56,397 bases of DNA, taken from NCBI GenBank assembly GCA_934317845.1, contig CAKRES010000020.1, forward strand, positions 1-56,397. Direction: 5' to 3'. The position numbers and the translations under genes were made by a program. Each line of letters starts with the position of its first letter. Positions within the stretch are counted from its first letter, which is position 1. Origin of the DNA: an uncultured Lachnospiraceae bacterium (GTDB lineage Bacteria; Bacillota; Clostridia; Lachnospirales; Lachnospiraceae). The notes below the pieces were generated by a model that saw nothing but the letters and a program-made list of their open reading frames with translations, had not been told where the DNA came from and did not search any database. Positions 9,522 to 17,864 of the stretch are shown here, piece by piece.

Positions 9522-9551
9522 GAGGAAGCGTTTGCTTCCTTCTCTTTTTTT
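9522..9551 (+). terminator. Intrinsic terminator after glyS
   Basis: Stem GGAAGC (9524-9529), loop GTTT, GCTTCC (9534-9539), extendable by one or two pairs, followed by TTCTC and a run of seven T. It starts about 17 bp after the glyS stop codon. Confidence 0.75.
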
Positions 9552-9590
9552 AAAAAAGCGCAAAAAAAGGCTTTTCTTGTGGCAATAATA

Positions 9591-9599
9591 TGTTATAAT
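9591..9599 (+). promoter_or_regulatory. Extended -10 promoter of ppdK
   Basis: TGTTATAAT at 9591-9599 is an extended -10 element (TGN before TATAAT). No good -35 box is present at the normal distance. It would give a leader of about 95 nt to the ppdK start; I see no riboswitch in it. Confidence 0.65.
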
Positions 9600-9702
9600 G
9601 TGATTAGCGGCCTGCTGTCTATAGGTGAGTTGCGCCTTTCTGCCATGAAAGGAGCATCAGGATGGACAGGCTTACAAAATATTTTTAGGAGGTAACTAGA
9701 CA

Positions 9703-12336
9703 ATGGCAAAATGGGTGTATATGTTTAGCGAAGGCGACATGACCATGCGTAACTTACTTGGTGGTAAGGGTGCGAACCTTGCTGAGATGACTTCAATCGG
9801 TCTTCCGGTACCACAGGGATTTACGGTAACTACAGAGGCTTGTACACAGTACTATGAGGATGGTCGTAAGATCAATGATGAGATCATGAACCAGATCATG
9901 GACGGTGTAAAGAAGATGGAAGAGATCAATGGCAAGAAGTTTGGTGATAAGACCAATCCTCTGTTAGTATCTGTACGTTCTGGTGCTCGTGCTTCCATGC
10001 CTGGTATGATGGATACCATCTTAAACCTTGGTTTAAATGACGAAGTAGTAGCTGCTATGATCGCTGGTAATCCAGACCCTACATTTGAGCGTTTCGTATA
10101 CGATTCTTACAGACGTTTCATTCAGATGTTCTCTGACGTTGTAATGGAAGTTGGTAAGAAGTATTTCGAGCAGTTGATCGATAAGATGAAAGAAGAGAAG
10201 GGTGTTCAGTACGACGTTGAGCTTACTGCTGCTGATCTGAAGACATTAGCAGAGCAGTTCAAGGCTGAGTACAAGAACCAGTTAGGTCAGGATTTCCCTT
10301 CCGATCCTGTAGAGCAGTTGAAGTTAGCAGTTGAGGCTGTATTCCGTTCATGGGACAACCCTCGTGCAAACGTATATCGTCGTGATAACGACATCCCTTA
10401 CTCATGGGGTACTGCAGTTAACGTAATGCCTATGGTATTCGGTAACTTAAATGATGAGTCTGGTACTGGTGTTGCATTTACTCGTGACCCTGCTACTGGT
10501 GAGAATAAGTTAATGGGTGAGTTCTTAAAGAACGCTCAGGGTGAGGACGTTGTTGCCGGCGTTCGTACTCCAATGCCAATCGCACAGATGGAGCAGGAGT
10601 TCCCAGAGGCATATGAAGAGTTCATCAAGGTATGTGATATCTTAGAGAACCACTACCATGATATGCAGGATATGGAGTTCACAGTTGAGAACAAGAAACT
10701 CTACATGTTACAGTGCCGTAACGGTAAGAGAACAGCTCCTGCTGCATTAAAGATCGCTTGTGATTTAGTAGACGAGGGACATAAGACTCCAGAAGAGGCA
10801 GTTGCTATGATCGATCCTCGTAACTTAGATACACTGCTTCATCCACAGTTTGATGTTGCTGCATTAAAGGCTGCTACTCCACTTGGTAAGGGACTTGGAG
10901 CTTCTCCTGGTGCTGCTTGTGGTAAGGTTGTATTTACTGCAGAGGACGCTGAGGCTTGGAATGCAAACGGTGAGAAGGTTGTTCTTGTTCGTCTTGAGAC
11001 ATCTCCAGAGGATATCACTGGTATGAAAGCTTCTCAGGGTATCTTAACTGTACGTGGTGGTATGACATCTCACGCTGCTGTAGTAGCACGTGGTATGGGT
11101 ACCTGTTGTGTATCTGGTTGTGGCGACATCGTTATGGATGAGGAGAACAAGAAGTTCACATTAGCTGGACAGACATTTACAGAGGGTTCTGAGATCTCTA
11201 TCGATGGTACAACTGGTAACATCTACGCTGGATTGATCCCTACTGTTGACGCTCAGATCGCTGGTGAGTTCGGCCGTGTTATGGCTTGGGCTGACGAGTT
11301 CCGTACATTAAAGGTTCGTACAAATGCTGATACTCCTGCTGACGCTAAGAAAGCACGTGAGTTAGGTGCAGAAGGTATCGGTCTTTGCCGTACAGAGCAT
11401 ATGTTCTTCGAGGAAGACAGAATTGCTGCATTCCGTGAGATGATCTGTTCTGATACTGTAGAGGAGAGAGAAGCTGCATTAGAGAAGATCCTTCCATATC
11501 AGCAGGGAGATTTCAAGGCTCTTTATGAGGCTCTTGAAGGTAACCCGGTTACCATCCGTTTCTTAGATCCACCTCTGCATGAGTTCGTTCCTACTGAGGA
11601 AGCTGACATCAAGAAGTTAGCAGACGCACAGGGCAAGACAGTAGAGCAGATCAAGGCAATCATCGATGGATTACACGAGTTCAACCCAATGATGGGTCAT
11701 CGTGGATGTCGTCTTGCTGTTACTTATCCAGAGATCGCAAAGATGCAGACAAAGGCTGTTATCCGCGCTGCAATCGAGGTTAAGAAAGCACATGCAGACT
11801 GGGCAGTTGAGCCAGAGATCATGATTCCATTAGTATGTGAAGTAAAAGAGTTAAAATATGTTAAGAAAGTCGTTGTTGAGACTGCTGACGCAGAGATCGC
11901 TGCTGCAGGCGTAGATCTGAAATACCATGTAGGTACTATGATCGAGATTCCTCGTGCTGCTTTAACTGCTGACGAGATCGCAAAAGAGGCTGACTTCTTC
12001 TGCTTCGGTACAAACGATTTAACTCAGATGACTTATGGATTCTCTCGTGACGATGCTGGTAAGTTCTTAGATGCTTACTATGACGCTAAGATCTTCGAGA
12101 ACGATCCATTTGCGAAGTTAGACCAGACAGGTGTTGGTAAATTAATGGAGACTGCTATCAAACTTGGTAAGCCAGTTAACCCAGACCTTCACGTAGGTAT
12201 CTGTGGTGAGCACGGTGGAGATCCTTCTTCCGTAGAGTTCTGCCACAAGATTGGTTTAGACTATGTATCATGTTCACCATTCCGTGTACCAATCGCTCGT
12301 TTAGCAGCTGCGCAGGCAGCAATTGCCAACAAATAA
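9703..12336 (+). CDS. ppdK: Pyruvate, phosphate dikinase
   Basis: Interconverts ATP + pyruvate + phosphate with AMP + PEP + diphosphate; in gut clostridia it serves glycolysis or gluconeogenesis. The 877-residue length is normal. The N-terminal ATP-grasp domain (KWVYMFSEGD, LGGKGANLAEM) is followed by the swivelling phosphohistidine domain with TVRGGMTSHAAVVARGMG (catalytic His near residue 454) and the C-terminal TIM-barrel PEP/pyruvate domain (LCRTEHMFF, GTNDLTQMTYGFSRDD, then GICGEHGGDP with the catalytic Cys). An AGGAGG site precedes the ATG. Codon use is far more biased than in neighbours (nearly all Gly GGT/GGA, Arg CGT, Leu TTA), as expected for a very highly expressed gene. Confidence 0.97.
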   Translation: MAKWVYMFSEGDMTMRNLLGGKGANLAEMTSIGLPVPQGFTVTTEACTQYYEDGRKINDEIMNQIMDGVKKMEEINGKKFGDKTNPLLVSVRSGARASMPGMMDTILNLGLNDEVVAAMIAGNPDPTFERFVYDSYRRFIQMFSDVVMEVGKKYFEQLIDKMKEEKGVQYDVELTAADLKTLAEQFKAEYKNQLGQDFPSDPVEQLKLAVEAVFRSWDNPRANVYRRDNDIPYSWGTAVNVMPMVFGNLNDESGTGVAFTRDPATGENKLMGEFLKNAQGEDVVAGVRTPMPIAQMEQEFPEAYEEFIKVCDILENHYHDMQDMEFTVENKKLYMLQCRNGKRTAPAALKIACDLVDEGHKTPEEAVAMIDPRNLDTLLHPQFDVAALKAATPLGKGLGASPGAACGKVVFTAEDAEAWNANGEKVVLVRLETSPEDITGMKASQGILTVRGGMTSHAAVVARGMGTCCVSGCGDIVMDEENKKFTLAGQTFTEGSEISIDGTTGNIYAGLIPTVDAQIAGEFGRVMAWADEFRTLKVRTNADTPADAKKARELGAEGIGLCRTEHMFFEEDRIAAFREMICSDTVEEREAALEKILPYQQGDFKALYEALEGNPVTIRFLDPPLHEFVPTEEADIKKLADAQGKTVEQIKAIIDGLHEFNPMMGHRGCRLAVTYPEIAKMQTKAVIRAAIEVKKAHADWAVEPEIMIPLVCEVKELKYVKKVVVETADAEIAAAGVDLKYHVGTMIEIPRAALTADEIAKEADFFCFGTNDLTQMTYGFSRDDAGKFLDAYYDAKIFENDPFAKLDQTGVGKLMETAIKLGKPVNPDLHVGICGEHGGDPSSVEFCHKIGLDYVSCSPFRVPIARLAAAQAAIANK

Positions 12337-12370
12337 TCCGATTTTGGGTATTACGAATAGGATATGAGGA

Positions 12371-12405
12371 AATCCCTCTACACATAAGTGTAGAGGGATT
12401 TTTTG
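12371..12405 (+). terminator. Intrinsic terminator after ppdK
   Basis: A perfect 13-bp stem (12371-12383 with 12388-12400), ATAA loop, then a T run. This is a very strong terminator, as befits a highly expressed gene. Confidence 0.95.
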
Positions 12406-12425
12406 TATAAAAATAAAGAGAACTA

Positions 12426-12434
12426 TGCTATAAT
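12426..12434 (+). promoter_or_regulatory. Extended -10 promoter of the MNT/HEPN pair
   Basis: TGCTATAAT at 12426-12434, an extended -10 element 33 bp before the ATG. No clear -35 box. It is followed at once by the partly palindromic TATAATTATAGTATA, a possible site for autoregulation. Confidence 0.6.
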
Positions 12435-12466
12435 TATAGTATAGATTGATTTAGGAGGGATGCGAG

Positions 12467-12763
12467 ATGTGTTACACAATTGAAGAAATAAGAAATAAAA
12501 CAGTTCCAATTGCAAGAAAACATGGCGTATCTCGTATGTGCCTGTTTGGTTCTTATGCACGAGGAGAAGCAAATGATGAGAGTGATGTTGACATTTTTGT
12601 GGATAAGGGAAAAATGACAAGTTTAATAAAATATATGGCTTTCGTGTATGATTTGGAATCAGCTTTAGATTGTCATGTAGATGTTGTTACAACAGGAATA
12701 AAAGACAAGATGTTTTTGGGGCATATTCAAAGTGAGGGGGTGTTACTTTATGAAGAATCATGA
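12467..12763 (+). CDS. MNT-domain nucleotidyltransferase (MntA-type antitoxin)
   Basis: A 98-residue minimal nucleotidyltransferase. The family motif GS-X10-D-X-D is complete: G28-S29 (FGSYARG) followed by D40 and D42 (SDVDIFVD). In characterised MntA/HepT pairs (type VII toxin-antitoxin) the MNT protein adds AMP groups to the HEPN toxin and silences it. An AGGAGG box lies 8 bp upstream. Its 3' end overlaps the start of the HEPN gene (start 12750), so the two are translationally coupled. Residues 43-98 are shorter than a full polymerase palm domain, which is normal for this class. Confidence 0.88.
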   Translation: MCYTIEEIRNKTVPIARKHGVSRMCLFGSYARGEANDESDVDIFVDKGKMTSLIKYMAFVYDLESALDCHVDVVTTGIKDKMFLGHIQSEGVLLYEES

Positions 12764-13085
12764 TGTGGAGATACTGAAAAAGATTGTTCGTTATTGTGAT
12801 GACATCGAGTTATTAAAGAAAAAATATAATTGCAGTTATGATAAGTATGAAAATGATATTTCGTTTCAATACTCATGTAATATGTGTATCATTCAAATAG
12901 GAGAATTGGTAAGCAGATTATCAGACAAATTTGTGCAGGAATATAGTACAATACCATGGCATGCAATAAAAGGAATGAGAAATCTCCACGCACATGATTA
13001 CGAGAATGTTGATTTAGAAATTGTGTGGAATACGCTGATAGAGGATATTCCATATTTGAAGGAACAGATTCTGGATATTATCTAG
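12750..13085 (+). CDS. HEPN-domain protein (HepT-like RNase toxin, DUF86)
   Basis: A 111-residue all-helical HEPN protein, the toxin partner of the preceding MNT gene. The RNase motif R-X4-H-X-Y is present as R77 ... H82-D-Y84 (RNLHAHDY). Members cleave RNA, reported targets including mRNA and tRNA; the target here is unknown. I start at the ATG at 12750 (MKNHDVEIL), preceded by a GAGGGGG run; an upstream in-frame ATG at 12732 lies inside the antitoxin gene and lacks a site. The start overlaps the antitoxin by 14 bp. Confidence 0.87.
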   Translation: MKNHDVEILKKIVRYCDDIELLKKKYNCSYDKYENDISFQYSCNMCIIQIGELVSRLSDKFVQEYSTIPWHAIKGMRNLHAHDYENVDLEIVWNTLIEDIPYLKEQILDII

Positions 13086-13123
13086 CATGATAATGATATA
13101 GTAAGGGAAAGGGGCTACAAAAT

Positions 13124-13741
13124 ATGAAAACTGCAAAGAAACTATCCATATGGCTTTTGGTTCTGTTATTTGGAGCAGGTCTCATCGGCAATGTTCCGGT
13201 GATTCCGGCACATGCTATAACGGTATCGCCATCATCAATCGTGCTGCTTCCGGGACAGAGCAAGCGGTTAAAGGTGAAATCAGCATCCGGTACTGTTACC
13301 TACAAAAGCAGTAACACGCGAGTTGCTAAAGTAGATGCCAGAGGTAAGATCACGGCAAAGAAAAAGGGAAAAGCGACGATCACGATTTCAAGCTCCAATG
13401 GCAAAAAGTCCTGCAAGGTCAAAGTAGAACAGATCAAGCTCAATCAGACAAGCATGGATTTGACGGTAGATGATGAAGAATTAAGCTATGATTTTATCAC
13501 TGTAAAAGGTTGCTCTCACACACCGACTTATCGTAGTACGGATGAGGAGGTTGTCAGTGTAGATGAAGCCGGAAATGTAGAGGCAGAAGGAGAGGGAACG
13601 GCAACGATCATTGTTCGCGTACATGGAAAAACATTAAAATGTAAAGTAAGAGTAGAAGAAGTATCTGTTGATGACGAGGAGTCTTTTTCAGATGATGAGG
13701 AGGAAGAGGAAGACGATGATGAAGATTACTATGGTTATTAA
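13124..13741 (+). CDS. Secreted protein with two bacterial Ig-like (Big_2) domains and acidic tail
   Basis: A 205-residue exported protein. A signal peptide spans residues 1-31 (KTAKK, then a hydrophobic core LLVLLFGAGLIG, cleavage after AHA). Two Big_2-type repeats follow (about 32-105 and 106-182), each with the TYKSSNTRVAKVD or TYRSTDEEVVSVD strand and the closing GKATITI or GTATIIV strand. The last ~25 residues are almost entirely Asp/Glu and end YYGY. There is no LPXTG motif, lipobox or transmembrane anchor, so it is probably secreted or held non-covalently. The acidic tail could bind cations; that is a guess. Confidence 0.8.
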   Translation: MKTAKKLSIWLLVLLFGAGLIGNVPVIPAHAITVSPSSIVLLPGQSKRLKVKSASGTVTYKSSNTRVAKVDARGKITAKKKGKATITISSSNGKKSCKVKVEQIKLNQTSMDLTVDDEELSYDFITVKGCSHTPTYRSTDEEVVSVDEAGNVEAEGEGTATIIVRVHGKTLKCKVRVEEVSVDDEESFSDDEEEEEDDDEDYYGY

Positions 13742-13757
13742 AGTGCGTTTCTAATAT

Positions 13758-13779
13758 ACCGATCTGGCATCAGACCGGT
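13758..13779. other. Short inverted repeat between the Ig-like and PHP genes
   Basis: ACCGATCTG (13758-13766) and CAGACCGGT (13771-13779) pair in 8 of 9 positions around GCAT. No T run follows, so it is not a standard terminator. It could be a weak transcription end, an mRNA-stability hairpin or a protein site. Confidence 0.4.
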
Positions 13780-13809
13780 AGGATGACTCTCATGAAAGAA
13801 GGAAGAAAA

Positions 13810-14625
13810 ATGAACTACGTGAAGTTTGACTTGCATTGTCATACGAAGGAGGGTTCGACCGATGCAAAGCAATCGATCTTTGACCATGTGGCAGAATTAA
13901 AAAAGCTTGGGTATGGTGGATTGCTTGTAACAGACCATGATTCCTATAAGGGATATGAGGAATATAAAAAGCAGCATGCAGAAGATGATTTTATTGTGCT
14001 GCGTGGGATTGAATATGATACCTGTGATTATGGACATTTTATTGTGGTAGTGCCAAATCATGTGCCAAAAGCATTATATGAATTGCTTTCCCAAAGAGGG
14101 ATGCGCCTGAAACATTTAGTAGAATATGTACACGGATTTAATGGAATTTTGGGTCCGGCGCATCCATATGGAGAATTGTTTATGAGTTTTGGTAATACGC
14201 AGCCGTGGAATTATTTTGAAAAACATCAATTGCTAAAACAGTTCGATTTTCTGGAAGGGTACAATGCCTGTGAATCCGATGAGAAGAATCGCAATGCCAG
14301 AAGACTTGCCCAAAATTTTGAGCTGCCTCTTACAGCGGGAACTGATGCACATAGCGGGGAATATCTTGGAAAGGCATGCACCTATTTGCCGGATACGATC
14401 AAAACAGAGGAGAATTTTATTGACTTTTATAAGTCAGGACAGTATCCTAAGGTTTGGGGTGAACGCTATGGGCACACGACAAAGGATCGGATTGGACGAT
14501 TTAATCTGTATCTGGCAGTAAGTTTTTATATTTACAATAAAGTTGGTGCACTGCTTCATTTGCCGAAAAGGGTGCGGCTGTTTCATATGCTGCAGAAATA
14601 CTTTATAAAGGAGAACAGAAGATGA
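13810..14625 (+). CDS. PHP-domain metal-dependent phosphoesterase
   Basis: A 271-residue PHP (polymerase and histidinol phosphatase) family protein. The first metal motif FDLHCHTKEGS lies at residues 5-15, the second TDHDSY near 41, then a Glu in LRGIEYD, GPAHPYGE in the middle and TAGTDAHSGEYLG near the end, so all metal ligands expected of the family are present. Relatives hydrolyse phosphoesters such as 3',5'-nucleotides or histidinol phosphate; the substrate here is unknown. I start at 13810 (MNYVKFDLHCH), 5 bp after a GAAGGAAG site, instead of 13783. The stop overlaps the next start as ATGA. Confidence 0.83.
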   Translation: MNYVKFDLHCHTKEGSTDAKQSIFDHVAELKKLGYGGLLVTDHDSYKGYEEYKKQHAEDDFIVLRGIEYDTCDYGHFIVVVPNHVPKALYELLSQRGMRLKHLVEYVHGFNGILGPAHPYGELFMSFGNTQPWNYFEKHQLLKQFDFLEGYNACESDEKNRNARRLAQNFELPLTAGTDAHSGEYLGKACTYLPDTIKTEENFIDFYKSGQYPKVWGERYGHTTKDRIGRFNLYLAVSFYIYNKVGALLHLPKRVRLFHMLQKYFIKENRR

Positions 14626-15248
14626 ATACGAATTCAACAAGAAGGATCAATATCCGGGCATTTGCGATGACAGCAATGTTGTCGGCGGTTGCATTTATTT
14701 TGCAGTACATTGAATTTCCGATTCCGATGTTGATTCCGGCATTTGTGAAAATGGATTTTTCGGATCTCCCGGAATTGATCGGAGCATTTGCCATTGGTCC
14801 GGTAGCCGGAGTTGTGATCTGTGCAGTGAAGAATGCACTGCATCTGTTGGTGACACAAAGCGGAGGTGTCGGTGAGCTTTCTAACTTTATACTGGGAGCC
14901 TGTTTTGTACTTCCTGCCGGACTGATCTATAAGCAGAAGAAAACAAAAAGAAATGCACTGATCGGTTCAATGATTGGAGCGGTGCTGATGGCGGTAGTCA
15001 GTGTGGCATCCAATTATTTTATCGTATATCCGTTTTACACGATGATGATGCCGATGGATACGATCATTGCTGCATATCAGGCAATCTATGCAAAGGCAGA
15101 TACGTTGCTTAAATGTCTGGTTATTTTTAATATGCCATTTACCTTTGTAAAAGGGATGATCAATGTTGTTGTGACAATGCTTGTATATAAGCGTATTTCC
15201 CCGATCATCAAAGGGGATGACGTCATGCAGCTTAAACACAAAAAATAG
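14622..15248 (+). CDS. ECF transporter S component, probably riboflavin-specific (RibU-like)
   Basis: A 208-residue membrane protein with about six hydrophobic segments. This is a substrate-binding S component that works with a shared EcfA-EcfA'-EcfT energising module encoded elsewhere. The segment MDFSDLPELIGAFAIGP (residues ~44-61) closely resembles the RibU signature (DFSD-P), which suggests riboflavin. No FMN riboswitch precedes it; it is translationally coupled to the PHP gene through a 4-bp ATGA overlap. The specificity is an inference from motif resemblance only. Confidence 0.75.
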   Translation: MNTNSTRRINIRAFAMTAMLSAVAFILQYIEFPIPMLIPAFVKMDFSDLPELIGAFAIGPVAGVVICAVKNALHLLVTQSGGVGELSNFILGACFVLPAGLIYKQKKTKRNALIGSMIGAVLMAVVSVASNYFIVYPFYTMMMPMDTIIAAYQAIYAKADTLLKCLVIFNMPFTFVKGMINVVVTMLVYKRISPIIKGDDVMQLKHKK

Positions 15249-15321
15249 AATAGATGGATAAATCTATGGAGCCGTTTCAGGTGACAGGAAATAGATGTAA
15301 AAACAGTAAGGAGGAACAAGC

Positions 15322-15813
15322 ATGAGAGTAGCAATTATTATGGGATCTACCAGTGATCTGGGAAAGGTGGAGCCGGCAGTAGGAATTTTAAAGAATTACG
15401 GAGTAGAGGTCAGCGTACGCTGTTTATCTGCACACCGTGCACATGAGGGATTATCATCCTTTATAAAAGAGTGTAATGAAAATGGAACAGAGGCGATCAT
15501 TACTGCTGCAGGTATGGCAGCCGCTCTTCCGGGAGTTGTGGCATCCCAGACTGTAATTCCGGTGATCGGAGTACCACTTTCCGGTTCTGTATTAGATGGT
15601 ATGGATGCGTTGATGTCGATCGTTCAGATGCCATCCGGAATTCCGGTTGCAACAGTAGCGATCAACGGAAGCAAGAATGCAGCCTATCTGGCATTACAGA
15701 TCTTAGCAGTAAAGCATGAGCAGATTCGTGAAAAACTGTTAGAGGAACGTCGTGAGATGGAAACAAATGCCATGAAAGCCAATGAAGAAGTAATGGAAAA
15801 ATATGAAGCATAA
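15322..15813 (+). CDS. purE: N5-carboxyaminoimidazole ribonucleotide mutase PurE
   Basis: Class I PurE converts N5-CAIR to CAIR in de novo purine synthesis. At 163 residues the length is exact for the family. The start VAIIMGSTSDLGKVEPAVGILKNYGV holds the phosphate-binding GS-SD loop; the catalytic-histidine loop SAHRAHE (around 38-44) and GMAAALPGVVAS are in place. An AGGAGG site lies 7 bp upstream. No purK follows. purC, which uses the product, sits convergently next door, so the two purine genes share a terminator but not a promoter. Confidence 0.96.
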   Translation: MRVAIIMGSTSDLGKVEPAVGILKNYGVEVSVRCLSAHRAHEGLSSFIKECNENGTEAIITAAGMAAALPGVVASQTVIPVIGVPLSGSVLDGMDALMSIVQMPSGIPVATVAINGSKNAAYLALQILAVKHEQIREKLLEERREMETNAMKANEEVMEKYEA

Positions 15814-15834
15814 GGCTGAGTGCTATATAATAAT

Positions 15835-15865
15835 AAAAGGCAGAGTCTCTTGGGCTCTGCCTTTT
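15835..15865. terminator. Bidirectional terminator between purE and purC
   Basis: AAAAGGCAGAG (15835-15845) pairs with CTCTGCCTTTT (15855-15865) around a 9-base loop. The A run on one side and the T run on the other let it work for both convergent genes. Confidence 0.92.
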
Positions 15866-15876
15866 GCTGTTGTGTT

Positions 15877-16749
15877 CTATAATGTTTTTCCGGTTAATAA
15901 CTGATAAGCTTCTAAATATTTATCAATTGTTTTCTGGGCAATATCTTCCGGTAATTCCCAATCGTGTTTTCCTTCGTTCTCCTTTAACCAGTCACGGGCG
16001 AACTGCTTATCAAAGGATGGCTGTGAATGACCCGGCTCGTAGCCTTTCTTTGGCCAGAAACGGGAGCTGTCAGGAGTGAGCATTTCATCTCCTAATACGA
16101 TGTTGCCGTCTTCATCCAGACCAAACTCAAACTTGGTATCAGCAATGATGATGCCTTTTTCCAGTGCGTAGTCAGCACATTTTTTGTAAAGAGCAATCGT
16201 GTAATCTCTTAATTTCTCTGCGTATTCCTGTCCTTTTCCCGGGAATTCTTTTTCTAATACAGTAACACTCTGTTCAAATGAAATGTTTTCGTCGTGATCT
16301 CCAATCTCTGCTTTTGTGGAAGGAGTGTAGATCGGTTCCGGCAGCTTGTCGGATTCCTGTAATCCTTCCGGCAGCTTAATGCCACATACCGTACCATTTT
16401 TCTGGTAGCTTGCCCAGCCGCTTCCTGTGATGTAGCCACGCACGATACACTCGATCGGGAACATAGTAAGCTTTTTGCACATCATCGAGTTGCCGTTGAA
16501 ACGATCCTGGTGGAAAAATTCCGGCATATCTGCAACGTCTGTGCTGATCATGTGGTTTGGAAGGATGTCTGAGGTTAAGTCAAACCAGAACTTGGACATC
16601 TGTGTCAGTACAGTACCTTTTTTGGAAATGGTATTTTTTAAAATAACATCAAAACAACTGATGCGGTCGGTTGCAACCATGATCAGACTGTCGTTGTTGT
16701 CGTAAATCTCGCGTACCTTTCCTTCTTTGATTGGTTTCATTTCCTTCAT
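15877..16749 (-). CDS. purC: SAICAR synthetase PurC
   Basis: Joins aspartate to CAIR with ATP, the step after PurE. The 290-residue protein is the long form common in Clostridia. The N-terminus holds KEGKVREIYD and ATDRISCFDVIL; LPNHMISTDV, the IVRGYITGSGW segment and GIIIADTKFEFG (ATP and substrate sites) are all present. I start at 16749 (MKEMKPIKEGKV) because GAGGT lies 6 bp upstream; an in-frame ATG at 16764 precedes that site. It is the only gene on the - strand in the window. Confidence 0.95.
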   Translation of the reverse strand: MKEMKPIKEGKVREIYDNNDSLIMVATDRISCFDVILKNTISKKGTVLTQMSKFWFDLTSDILPNHMISTDVADMPEFFHQDRFNGNSMMCKKLTMFPIECIVRGYITGSGWASYQKNGTVCGIKLPEGLQESDKLPEPIYTPSTKAEIGDHDENISFEQSVTVLEKEFPGKGQEYAEKLRDYTIALYKKCADYALEKGIIIADTKFEFGLDEDGNIVLGDEMLTPDSSRFWPKKGYEPGHSQPSFDKQFARDWLKENEGKHDWELPEDIAQKTIDKYLEAYQLLTGKTL

Positions 16750-16816
16750 GTCATTACCTCGCATTCTGAATCAACATTGATTTTTTCTTATTGTAACATA
16801 CGTTACTATCTCATCT

Positions 16817-16845
16817 AGCATAGTAGATTTTACCATAAAAATCAA
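16817..16845 (-). promoter_or_regulatory. Probable promoter of purC
   Basis: On the - strand, TTGATT (16845-16840) and TATGCT (16822-16817) are 17 bp apart, about 70 bp before the purC start. The -10 is imperfect. No purine riboswitch is visible in the leader. Confidence 0.5.
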
Positions 16846-16872
16846 GTGGTACATGATTTCTCAACTCTTTTC

Positions 16873-16901
16873 TTGACGCGGGCTGGTGCTTTTAGTATAA
16901 T
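16873..16901 (+). promoter_or_regulatory. Promoter of the yicC-gmk housekeeping run
   Basis: TTGACG (16873-16878) and exact TATAAT (16896-16901) with a 17-bp spacer. Transcription would begin near 16908, which rules out the upstream in-frame ATG at 16905 as the yicC start. Confidence 0.88.
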
Positions 16902-16946
16902 ATATTGGTATATGTGAAAAATCTATTTGAAAGCTGGTACTTACTT

Positions 16947-17846
16947 ATGATCAAGAGTATGACAGGATTTGGACGTGCAGAGTGCAATACTGACACCAAA
17001 TCACTTATAATAGAGATGAAAGCGGTAAATCACCGTTACAGTGACATCAATTTTAAGATGCCGAAGGTACTTGCTCCGTTTGAGATCCAGATGCGGAACG
17101 TGTTGAAAGAGTACATTACCAGAGGAAAGGTAGATCTGTTTTTTACTTATCAGGACAAGTCTGAAGGAAATCAGAAGATTTCTTATAATCAGGAACTTGC
17201 CGGGGAATATGTTTCTTATATGAAGCAGATGAGTGAACAGTTTGATCTGCCATATGAACTTCGTGCCGGTCAGCTTGCAAAGTTTCCGGATGTACTTACG
17301 ATAGAAGAAGTGCCGACAGATGAGGAGGCACTCTGGCAGTTTGTGGAACCGGTACTGCGGGAGGCGTGTACAGGTTTTTTAGAGGCAAGAAAGACAGAAG
17401 GAAAGCGGCTTTATGAAGATCTTATTGGGAAGTTAGACCATATGCTGACGATCGTAGATGCCGTAGAGGAGCGTTTCCCTGATATTATCAAAGAGTACCG
17501 AGCAAAACTGGTAGATAAGGTAAAGGACCTGTTAGAAGGTGCCACGATAGAAGAGAGCAGGATCGCTGCGGAGGTGACGATCTTTGCGGATAAACTTTGT
17601 GTTGATGAGGAGATTGTGCGGCTCCGAAGTCATGTAGCCGGAGCTAAGGAGATTTTGGAACAGGCTGATCACAGTGAAAGTAATACGGAAAGCATTGGAC
17701 GTAAATTAGATTTTTTGGCACAGGAGATGAACCGGGAAGCCAATACGATCTTAAGTAAAGCCAATGATCTGGTTGTTTCTAATTACGGAATCGATCTGAA
17801 AACGGAGATTGAACGTGTGCGGGAACAGATTCAGAATATCGAGTAA
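16947..17846 (+). CDS. YicC/YloC-family endoribonuclease
   Basis: A 299-residue protein of the YicC family, described as an endoribonuclease acting on small RNAs or mRNA. The start MIKSMTGFGRAE is the family signature; AVNHRYSDINFKMP (around 30-43) and the C-terminal GRKLDFLAQEMNREANTILSKAND block, with its conserved HR/Q and EMNRE positions, are clear. I start at 16947 since the promoter places the transcript start after the ATG at 16905. It opens the classic Firmicutes yicC-gmk-rpoZ-priA run; the remA (DUF370) gene that Bacillus has between yicC and gmk is missing. Confidence 0.92.
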   Translation: MIKSMTGFGRAECNTDTKSLIIEMKAVNHRYSDINFKMPKVLAPFEIQMRNVLKEYITRGKVDLFFTYQDKSEGNQKISYNQELAGEYVSYMKQMSEQFDLPYELRAGQLAKFPDVLTIEEVPTDEEALWQFVEPVLREACTGFLEARKTEGKRLYEDLIGKLDHMLTIVDAVEERFPDIIKEYRAKLVDKVKDLLEGATIEESRIAAEVTIFADKLCVDEEIVRLRSHVAGAKEILEQADHSESNTESIGRKLDFLAQEMNREANTILSKANDLVVSNYGIDLKTEIERVREQIQNIE

Positions 17847-17864
17847 TTGAAGAAGGTGAAGAAC

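Noticed and set aside
9498..9695. A 65-residue open frame overlapping the end of glyS
   Set aside because: It spans the glyS terminator and the ppdK promoter, has no site for ribosome binding and resembles no protein.
14600..14640. FMN riboswitch expected before a RibU-like gene
   Set aside because: The gene overlaps the PHP gene by 4 bp, so there is no leader, and no RFN element is visible upstream of 13810.
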